A DNA stretch of 64,000 bases. Source: Flavobacterium sp. J49 (GTDB lineage Bacteria > Bacteroidota > Bacteroidia > Flavobacteriales > Flavobacteriaceae). Made by a program: the position numbers and the translations under genes. A model generated the notes under the pieces. The model was given only the letters and a program-made list of their open reading frames with translations. It did not search any database and was not told the origin of the DNA. This document shows positions 29,626 through 39,288 of the stretch, piece by piece. The stretch covers positions 1 through 64,000 of the forward strand of contig NZ_JAAQQU010000094.1 of assembly GCF_011742145.1 (NCBI RefSeq), written 5' to 3'. Positions within the stretch are counted from its first letter, which is position 1, and each line of letters opens with the position of its first letter.

Positions 29626-30177
29626 TTAATTCTTTTTAAAAGGTAAACCTAATTCAGCCAATAATGACTTTGCTTCTTTGTCTGTTTTTGCAGAAGTTAC
29701 AAAAGTAATATCCAAACCAGAGATTTTGTTTACTTTGTCAATATCAATTTCAGGGAAAATGATTTGCTCAGTAACTCCAAGGTTGTAATTTCCTCTTCCG
29801 TCAAAACCAGTTGCTTTGATACCATTAAAATCTCTTACACGTGGTAAAGATGACGTGATAAGTCTGTCTAAAAACTCATACATTCTTTCTCCTCTAAGAG
29901 TTACTTTTGCACCAATTGGCATACCTTTTCTCAATTTGAAAGACGCAACGTCTTTCTTAGAGATTGTTGATACTGCTTTTTGTCCAGTAACTTTTGTTAA
30001 CTCGTCCACTGCATAGTCAACTAGTTTTTTATCAGATACTGCTGCTCCAACTCCACGGCTTAAAACGATTTTTTCCAATTTAGGAACTTGCATTACGTTT
30101 TTATAACCGAATTCTTCTTTAAGGGCAGAAACTACTCTGTCCTTATATTCTTGCTTAAGTCTAGGTGTATAAGCCAT
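29626..30177 (-). CDS. rplE: Ribosomal protein L5
   Basis: A 183-residue 5S rRNA-binding protein. It has [20 protein letters not shown], the [19 protein letters not shown] signature and [19 protein letters not shown]. Two bases after rplX. Confidence 0.98.
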   Translation of the reverse strand: MAYTPRLKQEYKDRVVSALKEEFGYKNVMQVPKLEKIVLSRGVGAAVSDKKLVDYAVDELTKVTGQKAVSTISKKDVASFKLRKGMPIGAKVTLRGERMYEFLDRLITSSLPRVRDFNGIKATGFDGRGNYNLGVTEQIIFPEIDIDKVNKISGLDITFVTSAKTDKEAKSLLAELGLPFKKN

Positions 30178-30179
30178 AA

Positions 30180-30494
30180 CTATAATACTTGATTAGATTT
30201 TTTTGAAAATCTCACTTTCTTATCTCCTTCAGTCTTGATTCCAACTTTGGTTGCTTTTTTAGATTTTGGATCTACCAAAGCCAAGTTTGAAATATGGATA
30301 GGAGCTTCTTTCTTAACAATTCCTCCTTGAGGGTTTTTAGCACTTGGTTTTGTATGTTTCGAAACCATGTTTACTCCTTCAACGATTGCTTTGTTTTTCT
30401 CACGGTCAACACGTAACACTTTACCTTCAGTACCTTTGTGGTCACCTGCGATAACAGTTACTGTGTCTCCTGATTTTATTTTTAGCTTTATCAT
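30180..30494 (-). CDS. rplX: Ribosomal protein L24
   Basis: A 104-residue assembly initiator protein with an N-terminal KOW motif ([20 protein letters not shown]) and the [20 protein letters not shown] segment. Twelve bases after rplN. Confidence 0.98.
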   Translation of the reverse strand: MIKLKIKSGDTVTVIAGDHKGTEGKVLRVDREKNKAIVEGVNMVSKHTKPSAKNPQGGIVKKEAPIHISNLALVDPKSKKATKVGIKTEGDKKVRFSKKSNQVL

Positions 30495-30506
30495 TTTACT
30501 AACGAA

Positions 30507-30875
30507 TTAAAGCACTTCTGGTGCTAATGATACAATTTTCATGAATTGTTTTTCACGAAGTTCTCTCGCAACCGGACCAAAAACACGTGTTCCTCTCATC
30601 TCACCTGCTGCATTCAAAAGAACACAAGCATTGTCATCAAAACGGATATAAGAACCATCGGCTCTTCTCACTTCTTTTTTGGTACGTACAACAACTGCAG
30701 TAGAAACAGCACCTTTTTTCACGTTTCCGTTTGGTGTTGCATCTTTAATTGATACTACAATTTTATCTCCAACAGAGGCATAACGACGTTTCGTTCCTCC
30801 TAAAACACGGATAGTCAAAACTTCTTTTGCTCCTGTGTTATCTGCTACTTTTAATCTTGATTCCTGTTGTACCAT
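30507..30875 (-). CDS. rplN: Ribosomal protein L14
   Basis: A 122-residue subunit-interface protein. It opens [20 protein letters not shown] and has [18 protein letters not shown] and [20 protein letters not shown]. Two bases after rpsQ. Confidence 0.98.
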
Positions 30876-30877
30876 AA

Positions 30878-31135
30878 TTACTTAGCTCTTTCAATGATTT
30901 CAACTAATCTCCAACATTTGGTTTTTGATAAAGGTCTTGTTTCCATGATCTTTACGGTATCTCCGATGTTACAGTCGTTTGTTTCGTCGTGTGCATGAAA
31001 CTTTTTAGTTTTTAACACGAACTTACCATATAACGGGTGTTTTACTCTGGTTACTTGAGCCACAACAATAGACTTGTCCATTTTGTTTGACGTAACAACA
31101 CCAATTCTTTCTTTTCTTAAATTTCTTTTTTCCAT
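30878..31135 (-). CDS. rpsQ: Ribosomal protein S17
   Basis: An 85-residue OB-fold 16S-binding protein ([46 protein letters not shown] ending [19 protein letters not shown]). I start it at the ATG at 31135 (MEKRNLRKE), which gives the family's usual length; another ATG five codons upstream at 31150 is possible and would not overlap rpmC. Confidence 0.95.
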   Translation of the reverse strand: MEKRNLRKERIGVVTSNKMDKSIVVAQVTRVKHPLYGKFVLKTKKFHAHDETNDCNIGDTVKIMETRPLSKTKCWRLVEIIERAK

Positions 31136-31154
31136 CTTTTCAGCTAGCATACAA

Positions 31155-31346
31155 TTATTGTAACTCTCTTTTAGTTAGCTCTGTTGCCACTCTAGCAACG
31201 GCTCTTCTGGCACTTCTGATTTGAAGTGGATTGGCAATTGGAGAAATAGCATGTGCAGATTTTAAATCCAAATAGGCTTTTCTCAACTCAGTAAGTTTCA
31301 CTTGCAACTCAGCTGCAGATAGATTGATAATTTCTGATTGTTTCAT
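31155..31346 (-). CDS. rpmC: Ribosomal protein L29
   Basis: A 63-residue helical protein at the tunnel exit, [20 protein letters not shown] with [20 protein letters not shown] near the end. An upstream in-frame start at 31382 would add 12 residues and overlap rplP by 23 bases, so the ATG at 31346 is preferred. Confidence 0.96.
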   Translation of the reverse strand: MKQSEIINLSAAELQVKLTELRKAYLDLKSAHAISPIANPLQIRSARRAVARVATELTKRELQ

Positions 31347-31359
31347 AATATTTTTTTGA

Positions 31360-31785
31360 TTATGCTTCGAAATCTCTAGCAACTACAAACTTAGTTTTTA
31401 CAGGAAGTTTTTGAGCAGCAAGACGTAAAGCCTCTTTTGCAACAGAAAGTGGCACGCCACCAACTTCAAACATAATTTTTCCTGGTTTTACAACAGCAGC
31501 CCAATATTCGACTGCTCCTTTTCCTTTACCCATACGTACCTCAAGAGGTTTTTTGGTAATTGGTTTGTCCGGAAATATTTTAATCCATAACTGTCCTTCT
31601 CTTTTCATAAAACGAGTTGCAGCGATACGCGCAGCTTCGATTTGACGTGAAGTTAAGAACATTCCATTTTCATGTACTGATTTAATTCCAAACATTCCAT
31701 TAGAAAGTTCGTGTCCTCTTTGAGAAACGCCTTTCATTCTACCCTTCTGTACCTTACGGTATTTTGTTCTTTTAGGCTGTAACAT
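31360..31785 (-). CDS. rplP: Ribosomal protein L16
   Basis: A 141-residue protein at the A-site tRNA elbow. It starts [19 protein letters not shown] and has [20 protein letters not shown] and [20 protein letters not shown]. Nineteen bases after rpsC. Confidence 0.98.
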   Translation of the reverse strand: MLQPKRTKYRKVQKGRMKGVSQRGHELSNGMFGIKSVHENGMFLTSRQIEAARIAATRFMKREGQLWIKIFPDKPITKKPLEVRMGKGKGAVEYWAAVVKPGKIMFEVGGVPLSVAKEALRLAAQKLPVKTKFVVARDFEA

Positions 31786-31804
31786 TTTTCTTTAGTTTAA
31801 AAAT

Positions 31805-32554
31805 TTACTTTCTCTTACGAGGATTTGGTTTTCCGTTTGATTTTCCACCACGTGGAGCATCATTTCCTTTTCCACCACCTTGACCGGCTTGTTTTTTGTC
31901 CATGCCAACAAGTGGAGAAAGATCTCTTTTTCCATAAACCTCACCTTTCATGATCCATACTTTGATACCCATTCTACCATAAGTAGTGTGAGCTTCACCC
32001 AAAGCATAATCAATATCGGCTCTGAAAGTTGATAGAGGAATTCTTCCTTCTTTGAATTGCTCTGAACGTGCCATTTCAGCTCCGTTCAAACGACCTGAAA
32101 TCAAAACTTTAATACCTTCTGCATTCATACGCATTGCTGCTGCGATAGCCATTTTAATAGCTCTTCTGTATGAAATACGGCTTTCGATTTGACGAGCGAT
32201 GCTAGTCGCAACTAGATAAGCATCTAACTCAGGTCTTTTGATTTCAAAGATGTTGATTTGAACCTCTTTGTCAGTAACTTTCTTAAGTTCTTCTTTCAAC
32301 TTGTCTACCTCTTGTCCGCCTTTCCCGATAATGATACCCGGACGAGCAGTAGTGATAGTAACGGTTACAAGTTTCAAAGTTCTCTCGATGATTACTTTTG
32401 ATACACTAGCTTTTGATAAACGAGCGTGGATATACTTTCTGATTTTATAATCCTCAGCGATTTTGTCACCGTAATCATTTCCACCATACCAGTTTGAATC
32501 CCATCCTCTGATGATCCCAAGTCTGTTTCCAATTGGATTTGTCTTTTGTCCCAT
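31805..32554 (-). CDS. rpsC: Ribosomal protein S3
   Basis: A 249-residue mRNA-entry protein with a KH domain ([19 protein letters not shown]) and the C-terminal domain [19 protein letters not shown]. It ends in a Gly/Lys/Arg-rich tail of about 30 residues ([19 protein letters not shown]), longer than in many bacteria. Confidence 0.98.
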   Translation of the reverse strand: MGQKTNPIGNRLGIIRGWDSNWYGGNDYGDKIAEDYKIRKYIHARLSKASVSKVIIERTLKLVTVTITTARPGIIIGKGGQEVDKLKEELKKVTDKEVQINIFEIKRPELDAYLVATSIARQIESRISYRRAIKMAIAAAMRMNAEGIKVLISGRLNGAEMARSEQFKEGRIPLSTFRADIDYALGEAHTTYGRMGIKVWIMKGEVYGKRDLSPLVGMDKKQAGQGGGKGNDAPRGGKSNGKPNPRKRK

Positions 32555-32559
32555 CTTAA

Positions 32560-32970
32560 TTAATTTGCTTGTGTGTTATCTAATTGTCCTAATACGATAG
32601 TAACGTGGTTAGAACGTTTTCTAATTCTGTGTGCTCTTCCTTGTGGGGCAGGACGAAGTCTTTTCAACATCATTCCACCGTCAACACGGATTTCTTTAAC
32701 GAATAAGCCTGCTTCTGAAACATTACCTTCACTATTTTTTTGCTCCCAGTTGTTGATCGCTGATAATAATAGTTTTTCTAATTTTCTAGAAGCTTCTTTA
32801 GTACTAAATCTTAAGATATTTAGTGCTCTTTCCACTTTCTGACCTCTTACCAAGTCTGCTACTAAGCGCATTTTTCTAGGTGAAGTAGGGCAGTTATTCA
32901 ATTTCGCGAAAGCAATAGACTTATTAGCCTCTTTTCTCGCATCTGCTGTTTCTCTTTTACGAACTCCCAT
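32560..32970 (-). CDS. rplV: Ribosomal protein L22
   Basis: A 136-residue protein lining the exit tunnel. It has [20 protein letters not shown] and the hairpin with [20 protein letters not shown]. Six bases after rpsS. Confidence 0.98.
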   Translation of the reverse strand: MGVRKRETADARKEANKSIAFAKLNNCPTSPRKMRLVADLVRGQKVERALNILRFSTKEASRKLEKLLLSAINNWEQKNSEGNVSEAGLFVKEIRVDGGMMLKRLRPAPQGRAHRIRKRSNHVTIVLGQLDNTQAN

Positions 32971-32976
32971 TGCTTC

Positions 32977-33255
32977 TTATTTTTTACCTTTATTTTTTGC
33001 TCCAGCGTGACCTCTAAAAGATCTGGTTGGTGAAAACTCTCCTAATTTGTGTCCTACCATGTTCTCGGTTACATAAACCGGAACGAATTGGCGACCATTG
33101 TGAACTGCGATAGTTTGTCCAACGAAATCCGGGGTAATCATAGAAGCTCTAGACCAAGTCTTTACTACTCCTTTGTTTCCACCAGCGATGTTTTCCTGAA
33201 CTTTTTTATCTAATTTATAGTGTACAAAAGGTCCTTTTTTTAATGAACGTGCCAT
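32977..33255 (-). CDS. rpsS: Ribosomal protein S19
   Basis: A 92-residue head protein. It begins [19 protein letters not shown] and shows [20 protein letters not shown] and [17 protein letters not shown]. Ten bases after rplB. Confidence 0.98.
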   Translation of the reverse strand: MARSLKKGPFVHYKLDKKVQENIAGGNKGVVKTWSRASMITPDFVGQTIAVHNGRQFVPVYVTENMVGHKLGEFSPTRSFRGHAGAKNKGKK

Positions 33256-33265
33256 GTCTATCTAA

Positions 33266-34090
33266 TTATTTCTTTCTGCGTTCAACAATATACTTATTAC
33301 TCGGGTTAACTTTAGAACGAGTTCTATAACCTTTAGCAGGAAGACCTTTTCTAGAACGTGGGTGACCTCCAGAAGAACGTCCTTCACCACCACCCATTGG
33401 GTGATCTACAGGGTTCATTGCTACCGGTCTTGTTCTTGGTCTTCTTCCTAACCATCTGCTTCTACCTGCTTTACCAGATACAATTAATTGGTGGTCAGAG
33501 TTAGAAACTGCTCCAATAGTTGCTGAACAAGTCAACAAGATCAATCTTGTTTCTCCTGACGGCATTTTGATGGTTGCATATTTTCCGTCTCTTGCCATTA
33601 ACTGAGCAAAAGTTCCAGCTGAACGAGCGATTACTGCTCCTTGACCCGGACGTAATTCAATACAAGAAATTACAGTTCCCAAAGGAATTTTGCTTAACGG
33701 CAAAGTATTTCCTATTTCAGGAGCTGCACCTTCACCAGACACAACCGTTTGTCCTACTTGTAAGCCGTTTTGAGCAACTACATAAGTTTTCTCTCCATCA
33801 ACATACCACAATAACGCGATAAACGCTGTTCTGTTTGGATCATACTCGATTGATTTCACTGTAGCAGGAATTCCTACTTTAGTTCTTTTGAAATCAATGA
33901 TACGATACCTTTGTTTGTGACCACCGCCTGTATAACGCATGGTCATTTTTCCTTGACTATTTCTACCACCTGAGTTTTTTATCGGTGCGATCAATGAACG
34001 CTCCGGCTTATCAGTCGTGATGGCGTCAAAACCATTCACAACTCTAAAACGCTGACCAGGGGTAATAGGTTTTAATTTTCTAACTGACAT
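33266..34090 (-). CDS. rplB: Ribosomal protein L2
   Basis: A 274-residue protein needed for subunit joining and peptidyl-transferase assembly. It has [20 protein letters not shown], the OB and SH3-like core, and the peptidyl-transferase-proximal [20 protein letters not shown]. Six bases after rplW. Confidence 0.99.
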   Translation of the reverse strand: MSVRKLKPITPGQRFRVVNGFDAITTDKPERSLIAPIKNSGGRNSQGKMTMRYTGGGHKQRYRIIDFKRTKVGIPATVKSIEYDPNRTAFIALLWYVDGEKTYVVAQNGLQVGQTVVSGEGAAPEIGNTLPLSKIPLGTVISCIELRPGQGAVIARSAGTFAQLMARDGKYATIKMPSGETRLILLTCSATIGAVSNSDHQLIVSGKAGRSRWLGRRPRTRPVAMNPVDHPMGGGEGRSSGGHPRSRKGLPAKGYRTRSKVNPSNKYIVERRKK

Positions 34091-34096
34091 TTTCTA

Positions 34097-34387
34097 TTAG
34101 ATATTATTATAAAAATCTATTGTTTCTCCTTCTTGTACTTGTACGACAGCTTTCTTGTAGCTGTTCGTTTTTCCGCTGATCAAACCACTTTTTGTGTATT
34201 TAGTAGATCGGTCAGCTCTATAGTTCATCGTGTTCACAGCAACAACAGTAATTCCGTAAGCAGCTTCTACAGCTTTCTTAATTTGAACTTTGTTGGCTTT
34301 TTTGTCAACAACAAAACCAAAACGGTTGAAAACCTCACCATCTTTGGTGATTTTTTCTGTTATGATAGGTTTAATTATGATACTCAT
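34097..34387 (-). CDS. rplW: Ribosomal protein L23
   Basis: A 96-residue tunnel-exit protein and docking site for chaperones and SRP. It begins MSIIIKPIITEKITK and has the NKVQIKKAVEAAYGITVVAV core. Six bases after rplD. Confidence 0.98.
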   Translation of the reverse strand: MSIIIKPIITEKITKDGEVFNRFGFVVDKKANKVQIKKAVEAAYGITVVAVNTMNYRADRSTKYTKSGLISGKTNSYKKAVVQVQEGETIDFYNNI

Positions 34388-34393
34388 GGCCTG

Positions 34394-35023
34394 TTATTTG
34401 CTTAAATTTTCAACAATTCCTTCTAATGAACCTTCAGATAGCACTAAATTATTAGCGTTTAAAATTGCGTAAGTGCTTAATTCTGAGTTAGTTACAACGC
34501 TAGAAGCTTTCAAATTGCGTGACGACAAATATACATTTTTATTTGATTCACCCAACACAAACAAAGATTTTTTGTTTTCTAATCCTAATGCTTTCAAAAC
34601 GTTAATGAAATTTTTAGTGTTTGGTGCTTCGAAATTGAAATCCTCAACAACTACTAAATTTGATTCTTTAACTTTTAAAGAGAAAGCAGATTTTCTTGCT
34701 AATCTTTTTACGGTTTTGTTCAATTTGAAAGAATAGCTTCTTGGTCTTGGACCGAATACTGTTCCTCCACCTTTGAACAATGGACTCTTTTTAGATCCTG
34801 CACGTGCAGTACCTGTACCTTTTTGTTTTTTAATCTTACGAGTACTTCCCGCTACTTCAGCTCTTTCTTTTGCTTTGTGCGTTCCTTGTCTTTGATTTGC
34901 TAAGTATTGCTTAACATCAAGATATACTGCGTGATTATTTGGCTCAATGCCGAATACTGAATCAGAAAGTTGCACTTTTCTTCCAGTATCTTTTCCGTTG
35001 ATATCTAAAACTTTTACTTCCAT
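34394..35023 (-). CDS. rplD: Ribosomal protein L4
   Basis: A 209-residue protein with a tunnel-lining loop rich in basic residues ([40 protein letters not shown]). In Escherichia coli L4 also represses the S10 operon. Its ATG overlaps the rplC stop by one base (TAATG), indicating coupled translation. Confidence 0.98.
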   Translation of the reverse strand: MEVKVLDINGKDTGRKVQLSDSVFGIEPNNHAVYLDVKQYLANQRQGTHKAKERAEVAGSTRKIKKQKGTGTARAGSKKSPLFKGGGTVFGPRPRSYSFKLNKTVKRLARKSAFSLKVKESNLVVVEDFNFEAPNTKNFINVLKALGLENKKSLFVLGESNKNVYLSSRNLKASSVVTNSELSTYAILNANNLVLSEGSLEGIVENLSK

Positions 35024-35640
35024 TACTTCTGAATGATTACGTAAGAGTTTTTGTGTCCAGGAATTGCTCCTTTAACTACAAGTAGGTTCTTTTCAGCTAC
35101 TACTTTTAAAACTCTAAGATTTTGTACTTTTACATTATCACCTCCCATTCTTCCGGCCATACGCATTCCTTTGAATACACGTGATGGATAAGAAGATGCT
35201 CCTACAGAACCTGGCGCTCTCAAACGGTTGTGTTGTCCGTGTGTAGCTTGTCCAACCCCACCAAAACCGTGACGTTTTACAACCCCTTGGAAACCTTTTC
35301 CTTTTGATACACCTTGTACATCAACAAATTCTCCTTCGCTGAATACTTCCACAGTGATGTTATCACCTAATTTGTAATTTTCTTCAAATCCTTGGAATTC
35401 AACGACTTTTTTCTTAGCAGAAGTACCCGCTTTTTTAAAGTGACCTAAGTCAGCTTTAGTAGCGTGTTTTTCGCCTTTGTCATCGAAACCAAGTTGAAGA
35501 GCTGAATACCCGTCAACCTCATTGGTTCTGACTTGGGTAACGACACAAGGTCCAGCCTCGATTACAGTACAAGGAATGTTTTTCCCGTTCTCATCGAAAA
35601 TGCTAGTCATGCCGATTTTTTTTCCAATTAACCCAGACAT
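35023..35640 (-). CDS. rplC: Ribosomal protein L3
   Basis: A 205-residue early-assembly protein. It starts [20 protein letters not shown] and has [15 protein letters not shown] and the [20 protein letters not shown] extension that reaches the peptidyl-transferase centre. Preceded by a 99-base gap with a hairpin after rpsJ. Confidence 0.98.
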   Translation of the reverse strand: MSGLIGKKIGMTSIFDENGKNIPCTVIEAGPCVVTQVRTNEVDGYSALQLGFDDKGEKHATKADLGHFKKAGTSAKKKVVEFQGFEENYKLGDNITVEVFSEGEFVDVQGVSKGKGFQGVVKRHGFGGVGQATHGQHNRLRAPGSVGASSYPSRVFKGMRMAGRMGGDNVKVQNLRVLKVVAEKNLLVVKGAIPGHKNSYVIIQK

Positions 35641-35688
35641 ATTAAACTATTTATAATTATTACTTGTTTACTTTTTGATAAAGAAATA

Positions 35689-35718
35689 AGTATCAGGAAT
35701 AAATTTACTCCTGATACT
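35689..35718 (-). promoter_or_regulatory. Near-perfect hairpin between rpsJ and rplC
   Basis: AGTATCAGGA (35689-35698) and TCCTGATACT (35709-35718) are exact complements; on the transcript a G-U pair and the inner TAAATTTA continue the stem almost to the tip. No T tract follows. It lies 21 bases after the rpsJ stop. Confidence 0.65.
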
Positions 35719-35739
35719 CATTTCAGAAAATTTGTTTTA

Positions 35740-36045
35740 TCACACTTTGATTTCTACTTCAACTCCACTTGGCAATTCAAGTTTCATTAAAGCATCAATA
35801 GTTTTCGAAGAAGAACTATAGATATCTAGTAATCTTTTGTATGAACTTACTTCAAACTGCTCTCTCGCTTTTTTGTTAACGTGTGGAGAACGCAATACAG
35901 TAAATATTTTTTTGTGTGTAGGTAACGGAATAGGACCTGTTACAACAGCACCTGTGCTTTTCACAGTTTTTACGATTTTCTCTGCTGATTTATCAACCAA
36001 CATGTGATCGTAAGACTTCAATTTTATTCTAATTTTTTGACTCAT
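35740..36045 (-). CDS. rpsJ: Ribosomal protein S10
   Basis: A 101-residue head protein, also the NusE transcription factor in antitermination complexes. It starts [20 protein letters not shown] and has the [20 protein letters not shown] loop. Eleven bases after fusA, so the str and S10 operons are joined here. Confidence 0.98.
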   Translation of the reverse strand: MSQKIRIKLKSYDHMLVDKSAEKIVKTVKSTGAVVTGPIPLPTHKKIFTVLRSPHVNKKAREQFEVSSYKRLLDIYSSSSKTIDALMKLELPSGVEVEIKV

Positions 36046-36056
36046 CTTGATAAGAA

Positions 36057-38213
36057 TTAAGCGTTACCTTTTGCTTTTTTGATTACTTCTTCTGAAATGT
36101 TAGCAGGAGTTTGCTCGTAGTGAGAAAATTCCATTGTAGAAGTTGCTCTACCTGAAGACAATGTTCTTAAGGTTGTTACATAACCAAACATTTCAGACAA
36201 TGGCACGTTAGCTTTGATGGTTTTAGCACCAGCTCTGTCTCCCATGTCATTTACTTGACCTCTACGACGGTTAATATCACCTACGATATCTCCCATGTTT
36301 TCTTCCGGAGTAATTACTTCCATTTTCATGATTGGCTCAAGGATTACAGCTCCGGCAGCTTTTGCTACTTCTTTGTATCCCATTTTAGCAGCCAACTCGA
36401 AAGAAAGCGCATCAGAATCTACCGGGTGGAAAGATCCATCCAATAAAGTTACTTTTAAACTATCTACTTGGTATCCGGCTAACGGACCAGTTTTCATAGC
36501 TTCTCTGAAACCTTTCTCTACAGAAGGAATATATTCTTTAGGAACGTTTCCACCTTTTACTTCGTTAACGAATTGTAATCCTACAGGCACTTTTCCATCA
36601 ACTTCATCAGCAGGCTCCAATCTAAATACGATATCACCGAATTTACCACGACCTCCAGATTGTTTTTTATAGGTTTCTCTGTGTTGAGCAGATTTTGTGA
36701 AAGCTTCTTTGTATTCTACTTGAGGCTCACCTTGGTTCACTTCAACTTTGAATTCACGTTTCATACGATCTACAAGAATGTCTAAGTGTAACTCACCCAT
36801 ACCTGAAATAATCGTTTGACCTGAAGCCTCATCTGTTCTTACTGTAAACGTTGGATCTTCTTCAGCCAATTTAGCCAAAGCCATACCCATTTTATCAACG
36901 TCAGCTTTAGTTTTTGGCTCGATAGCGATACCAATTACCGGTGCAGGGAATTTCATTGACTCAAGAATGATTGGGTGTTTTTCGTCACACATCGTATCTC
37001 CGGTCTTGATATCTTTAAATCCAACTGCTGCTCCAATATCACCTGCTTCGATGTACTCGATTGGGTTTTGTTTATTAGCGTGCATTTGGTAGATACGCGA
37101 AATTCTTTCTTTGTTTCCTGAACGAGTGTTCAAGATGTATGAACCTGCATCTAAACGACCTGAATAAGCACGGAAGAAAGCCAAACGACCAACATAAGGG
37201 TCAGTAGCAATTTTAAATGCTAAAGCTGCGAACGGCTCTTTTACATCAGGACGACGTAAGATTTTAGTCTGATCTTCTTCTAATAAATCAGCATCATCAG
37301 GGTGAATCCCTTGGATACCTTCTTTATCTAAAGGAGAAGGTAAATATTTACATACAGCATCCAACATAAATTGAACACCTTTGTTTTTGAATGAAGAACC
37401 GGCAATCATCGGGATGATAGCCATATCCATTGTAGCAGCTCTTAACGCTTTGTTGATTTCTTCTTCTGTGATAGATTCTGGATCTTCCATGTATTTATCA
37501 AGCAAGTTTTCATCATAATCAGCTACCGCTTCAATAAGGATATCTCTGTATTCTTTTACTTCAGCAACCATATCAGCAGGAATGTCAACAATATCAAAAG
37601 TCGCCCCTTGAGTTGCATCATGCCAAATAATCGCTTGGTTTTTTACTAAATCAACCACCCCTTTGAAATCATTCTCTTCACCAATTGGCAAAGTGATTGC
37701 TACTGCATTTGATTTCAACATATCTCTAACTTGTTGACAAACTGCCAAAAAGTTAGAACCTTGACGGTCCATTTTATTAACGAATCCCATACGAGGCACA
37801 CGGTATTGGTCGGCTAATCTCCAGTTAGTTTCTGATTGCGGCTCAACACCGTCAACCGCACTAAATAAGAATACCAATCCATCCAATACACGCAAAGAAC
37901 GGTTTACCTCTACAGTAAAGTCAACGTGTCCCGGGGTATCAATAATGTTAAAGTGGTAAGATTGTGTTTCCGGTAAAGGCTTACCTTGTTCCGTTGGAAA
38001 GTTCCACTCACAAGTTGTCGCAGCAGAAGTAATGGTAATCCCTCTTTCTTGCTCTTGCGCCATCCAGTCCATGGTTGCTGCACCATCGTGCACTTCACCA
38101 ATTTTGTGTGATTTTCCGGTATAGAATAATATACGCTCCGTTGTTGTTGTTTTACCAGCATCAATGTGAGCAGCAATTCCGATATTTCTTGTAAATTTTA
38201 AATCTCTAGCCAT
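36057..38213 (-). CDS. fusA: Elongation factor G
   Basis: A 718-residue GTPase that drives tRNA-mRNA translocation. GTP-binding motifs are visible as [21 protein letters not shown] and NKMDRQG, with the switch [12 protein letters not shown]. Domains II-V follow, including the domain IV tip region ([20 protein letters not shown]). Ten bases after rpsG. tuf, which often follows fusA, is absent here. Confidence 0.99.
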   Translation of the reverse strand: MARDLKFTRNIGIAAHIDAGKTTTTERILFYTGKSHKIGEVHDGAATMDWMAQEQERGITITSAATTCEWNFPTEQGKPLPETQSYHFNIIDTPGHVDFTVEVNRSLRVLDGLVFLFSAVDGVEPQSETNWRLADQYRVPRMGFVNKMDRQGSNFLAVCQQVRDMLKSNAVAITLPIGEENDFKGVVDLVKNQAIIWHDATQGATFDIVDIPADMVAEVKEYRDILIEAVADYDENLLDKYMEDPESITEEEINKALRAATMDMAIIPMIAGSSFKNKGVQFMLDAVCKYLPSPLDKEGIQGIHPDDADLLEEDQTKILRRPDVKEPFAALAFKIATDPYVGRLAFFRAYSGRLDAGSYILNTRSGNKERISRIYQMHANKQNPIEYIEAGDIGAAVGFKDIKTGDTMCDEKHPIILESMKFPAPVIGIAIEPKTKADVDKMGMALAKLAEEDPTFTVRTDEASGQTIISGMGELHLDILVDRMKREFKVEVNQGEPQVEYKEAFTKSAQHRETYKKQSGGRGKFGDIVFRLEPADEVDGKVPVGLQFVNEVKGGNVPKEYIPSVEKGFREAMKTGPLAGYQVDSLKVTLLDGSFHPVDSDALSFELAAKMGYKEVAKAAGAVILEPIMKMEVITPEENMGDIVGDINRRRGQVNDMGDRAGAKTIKANVPLSEMFGYVTTLRTLSSGRATSTMEFSHYEQTPANISEEVIKKAKGNA

Positions 38214-38223
38214 TTCTTAAATA

Positions 38224-38700
38224 TTAAAATCTAAAGTGAGAGAATGCTTTGTTTGCTTCTGCCATTTTGTGAGTATCCATTCTCTTTTTAACAGCAGCAC
38301 CTTCTTCTTTAGCCGCAGCTAAAATTTCAGAAGCTAATTTTCCAGCCATTGACTTTTCGTTTCTTCTACGTGCATAAAGTATCATCCACTTCATGGCCAT
38401 AGATATTTTTCTGTCCGGTCTGATTTGCATTGGAATTTGAAAGGTAGCTCCACCTACTCTACGACTACGTACTTCTACGTGAGGCATAACGTTTGTTAAA
38501 GCATCTTTCCAAACTTCTAATGATGACTTTTCATCATTGTTCTTTTTTGCTTCTACGATATCAATTGCATCATAGAATACTTTGAAAGCTGTTGATTTCT
38601 TACCATCCCACATTAAGTTGTTTACAAAACGTGTTACCAATTGGTCGTTAAACCTCGGATCTGGTAAAAGTGGTCTTTTCTTTGCCGCTCTTTTTCTCAT
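38224..38700 (-). CDS. rpsG: Ribosomal protein S7
   Basis: A 158-residue head assembly protein. It starts [17 protein letters not shown] and has the [18 protein letters not shown] helix and [20 protein letters not shown]. Twenty-four bases after rpsL. Confidence 0.98.
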   Translation of the reverse strand: MRKRAAKKRPLLPDPRFNDQLVTRFVNNLMWDGKKSTAFKVFYDAIDIVEAKKNNDEKSSLEVWKDALTNVMPHVEVRSRRVGGATFQIPMQIRPDRKISMAMKWMILYARRRNEKSMAGKLASEILAAAKEEGAAVKKRMDTHKMAEANKAFSHFRF

Positions 38701-38724
38701 GTCTTTTCTTTAAAAGTTTTAAAA

Positions 38725-39108
38725 TTACTTTTTAGCTTCTTTTGGGCGTTTAGCACCGTACTTAGATCTTCTTTGTGTTCTTCCTGCTACACCTGAGGTA
38801 TCAAGCGCACCACGCACAATGTGGTATCTAACTCCTGGTAAATCTTTTACCCTTCCGCCTCGCACTAATACTATCGAGTGCTCTTGTAGATTGTGTCCTT
38901 CTCCGGGGATGTATGCATTTACTTCGTTTCCGTTAGTCAAACGTACACGCGCTACTTTACGCATCGCTGAGTTTGGTTTTTTCGGAGTAGTAGTGTAAAC
39001 ACGCGTACAAACACCTCTTCTTTGAGGACAAGAATCTAAAGCAACCGATTTACTCTTCTTAGTGATTTGAGTTCTTCCTGTTCTTACTAATTGTTGAATT
39101 GTTGGCAT
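38725..39108 (-). CDS. rpsL: Ribosomal protein S12
   Basis: A 127-residue decoding-centre protein and the first gene of the whole supercluster. It has [20 protein letters not shown] followed by [10 protein letters not shown], and [17 protein letters not shown]. The two regions where streptomycin-resistance changes arise look wild type by eye. Confidence 0.98.
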
Positions 39109-39155
39109 AATTAAATACTAAAATTTCTTTATTTATTAAAATCCCGCTTTTTTAG

Positions 39156-39192
39156 GGGTTGCAAATGTAGTAATTATTTTTAATGAAACAAA
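39156..39192 (-). promoter_or_regulatory. Main promoter of the ribosomal supercluster
   Basis: On the minus strand TTTG (39189-39192), exactly 19 bases, then TACATTTG (39162-39169): an ideal Bacteroidota -33/-7 arrangement. Transcription should start near 39156, giving a leader of roughly 48 bases before rpsL. Confidence 0.88.
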
Positions 39193-39288
39193 TCATAATT
39201 AATTAATTTTCAAACAGATTGTTTTTAGAATAGATTAATAACAATAAAAACAGATTTTTTGCGTTATTTTGAAGCAAACTTTTAGTCT

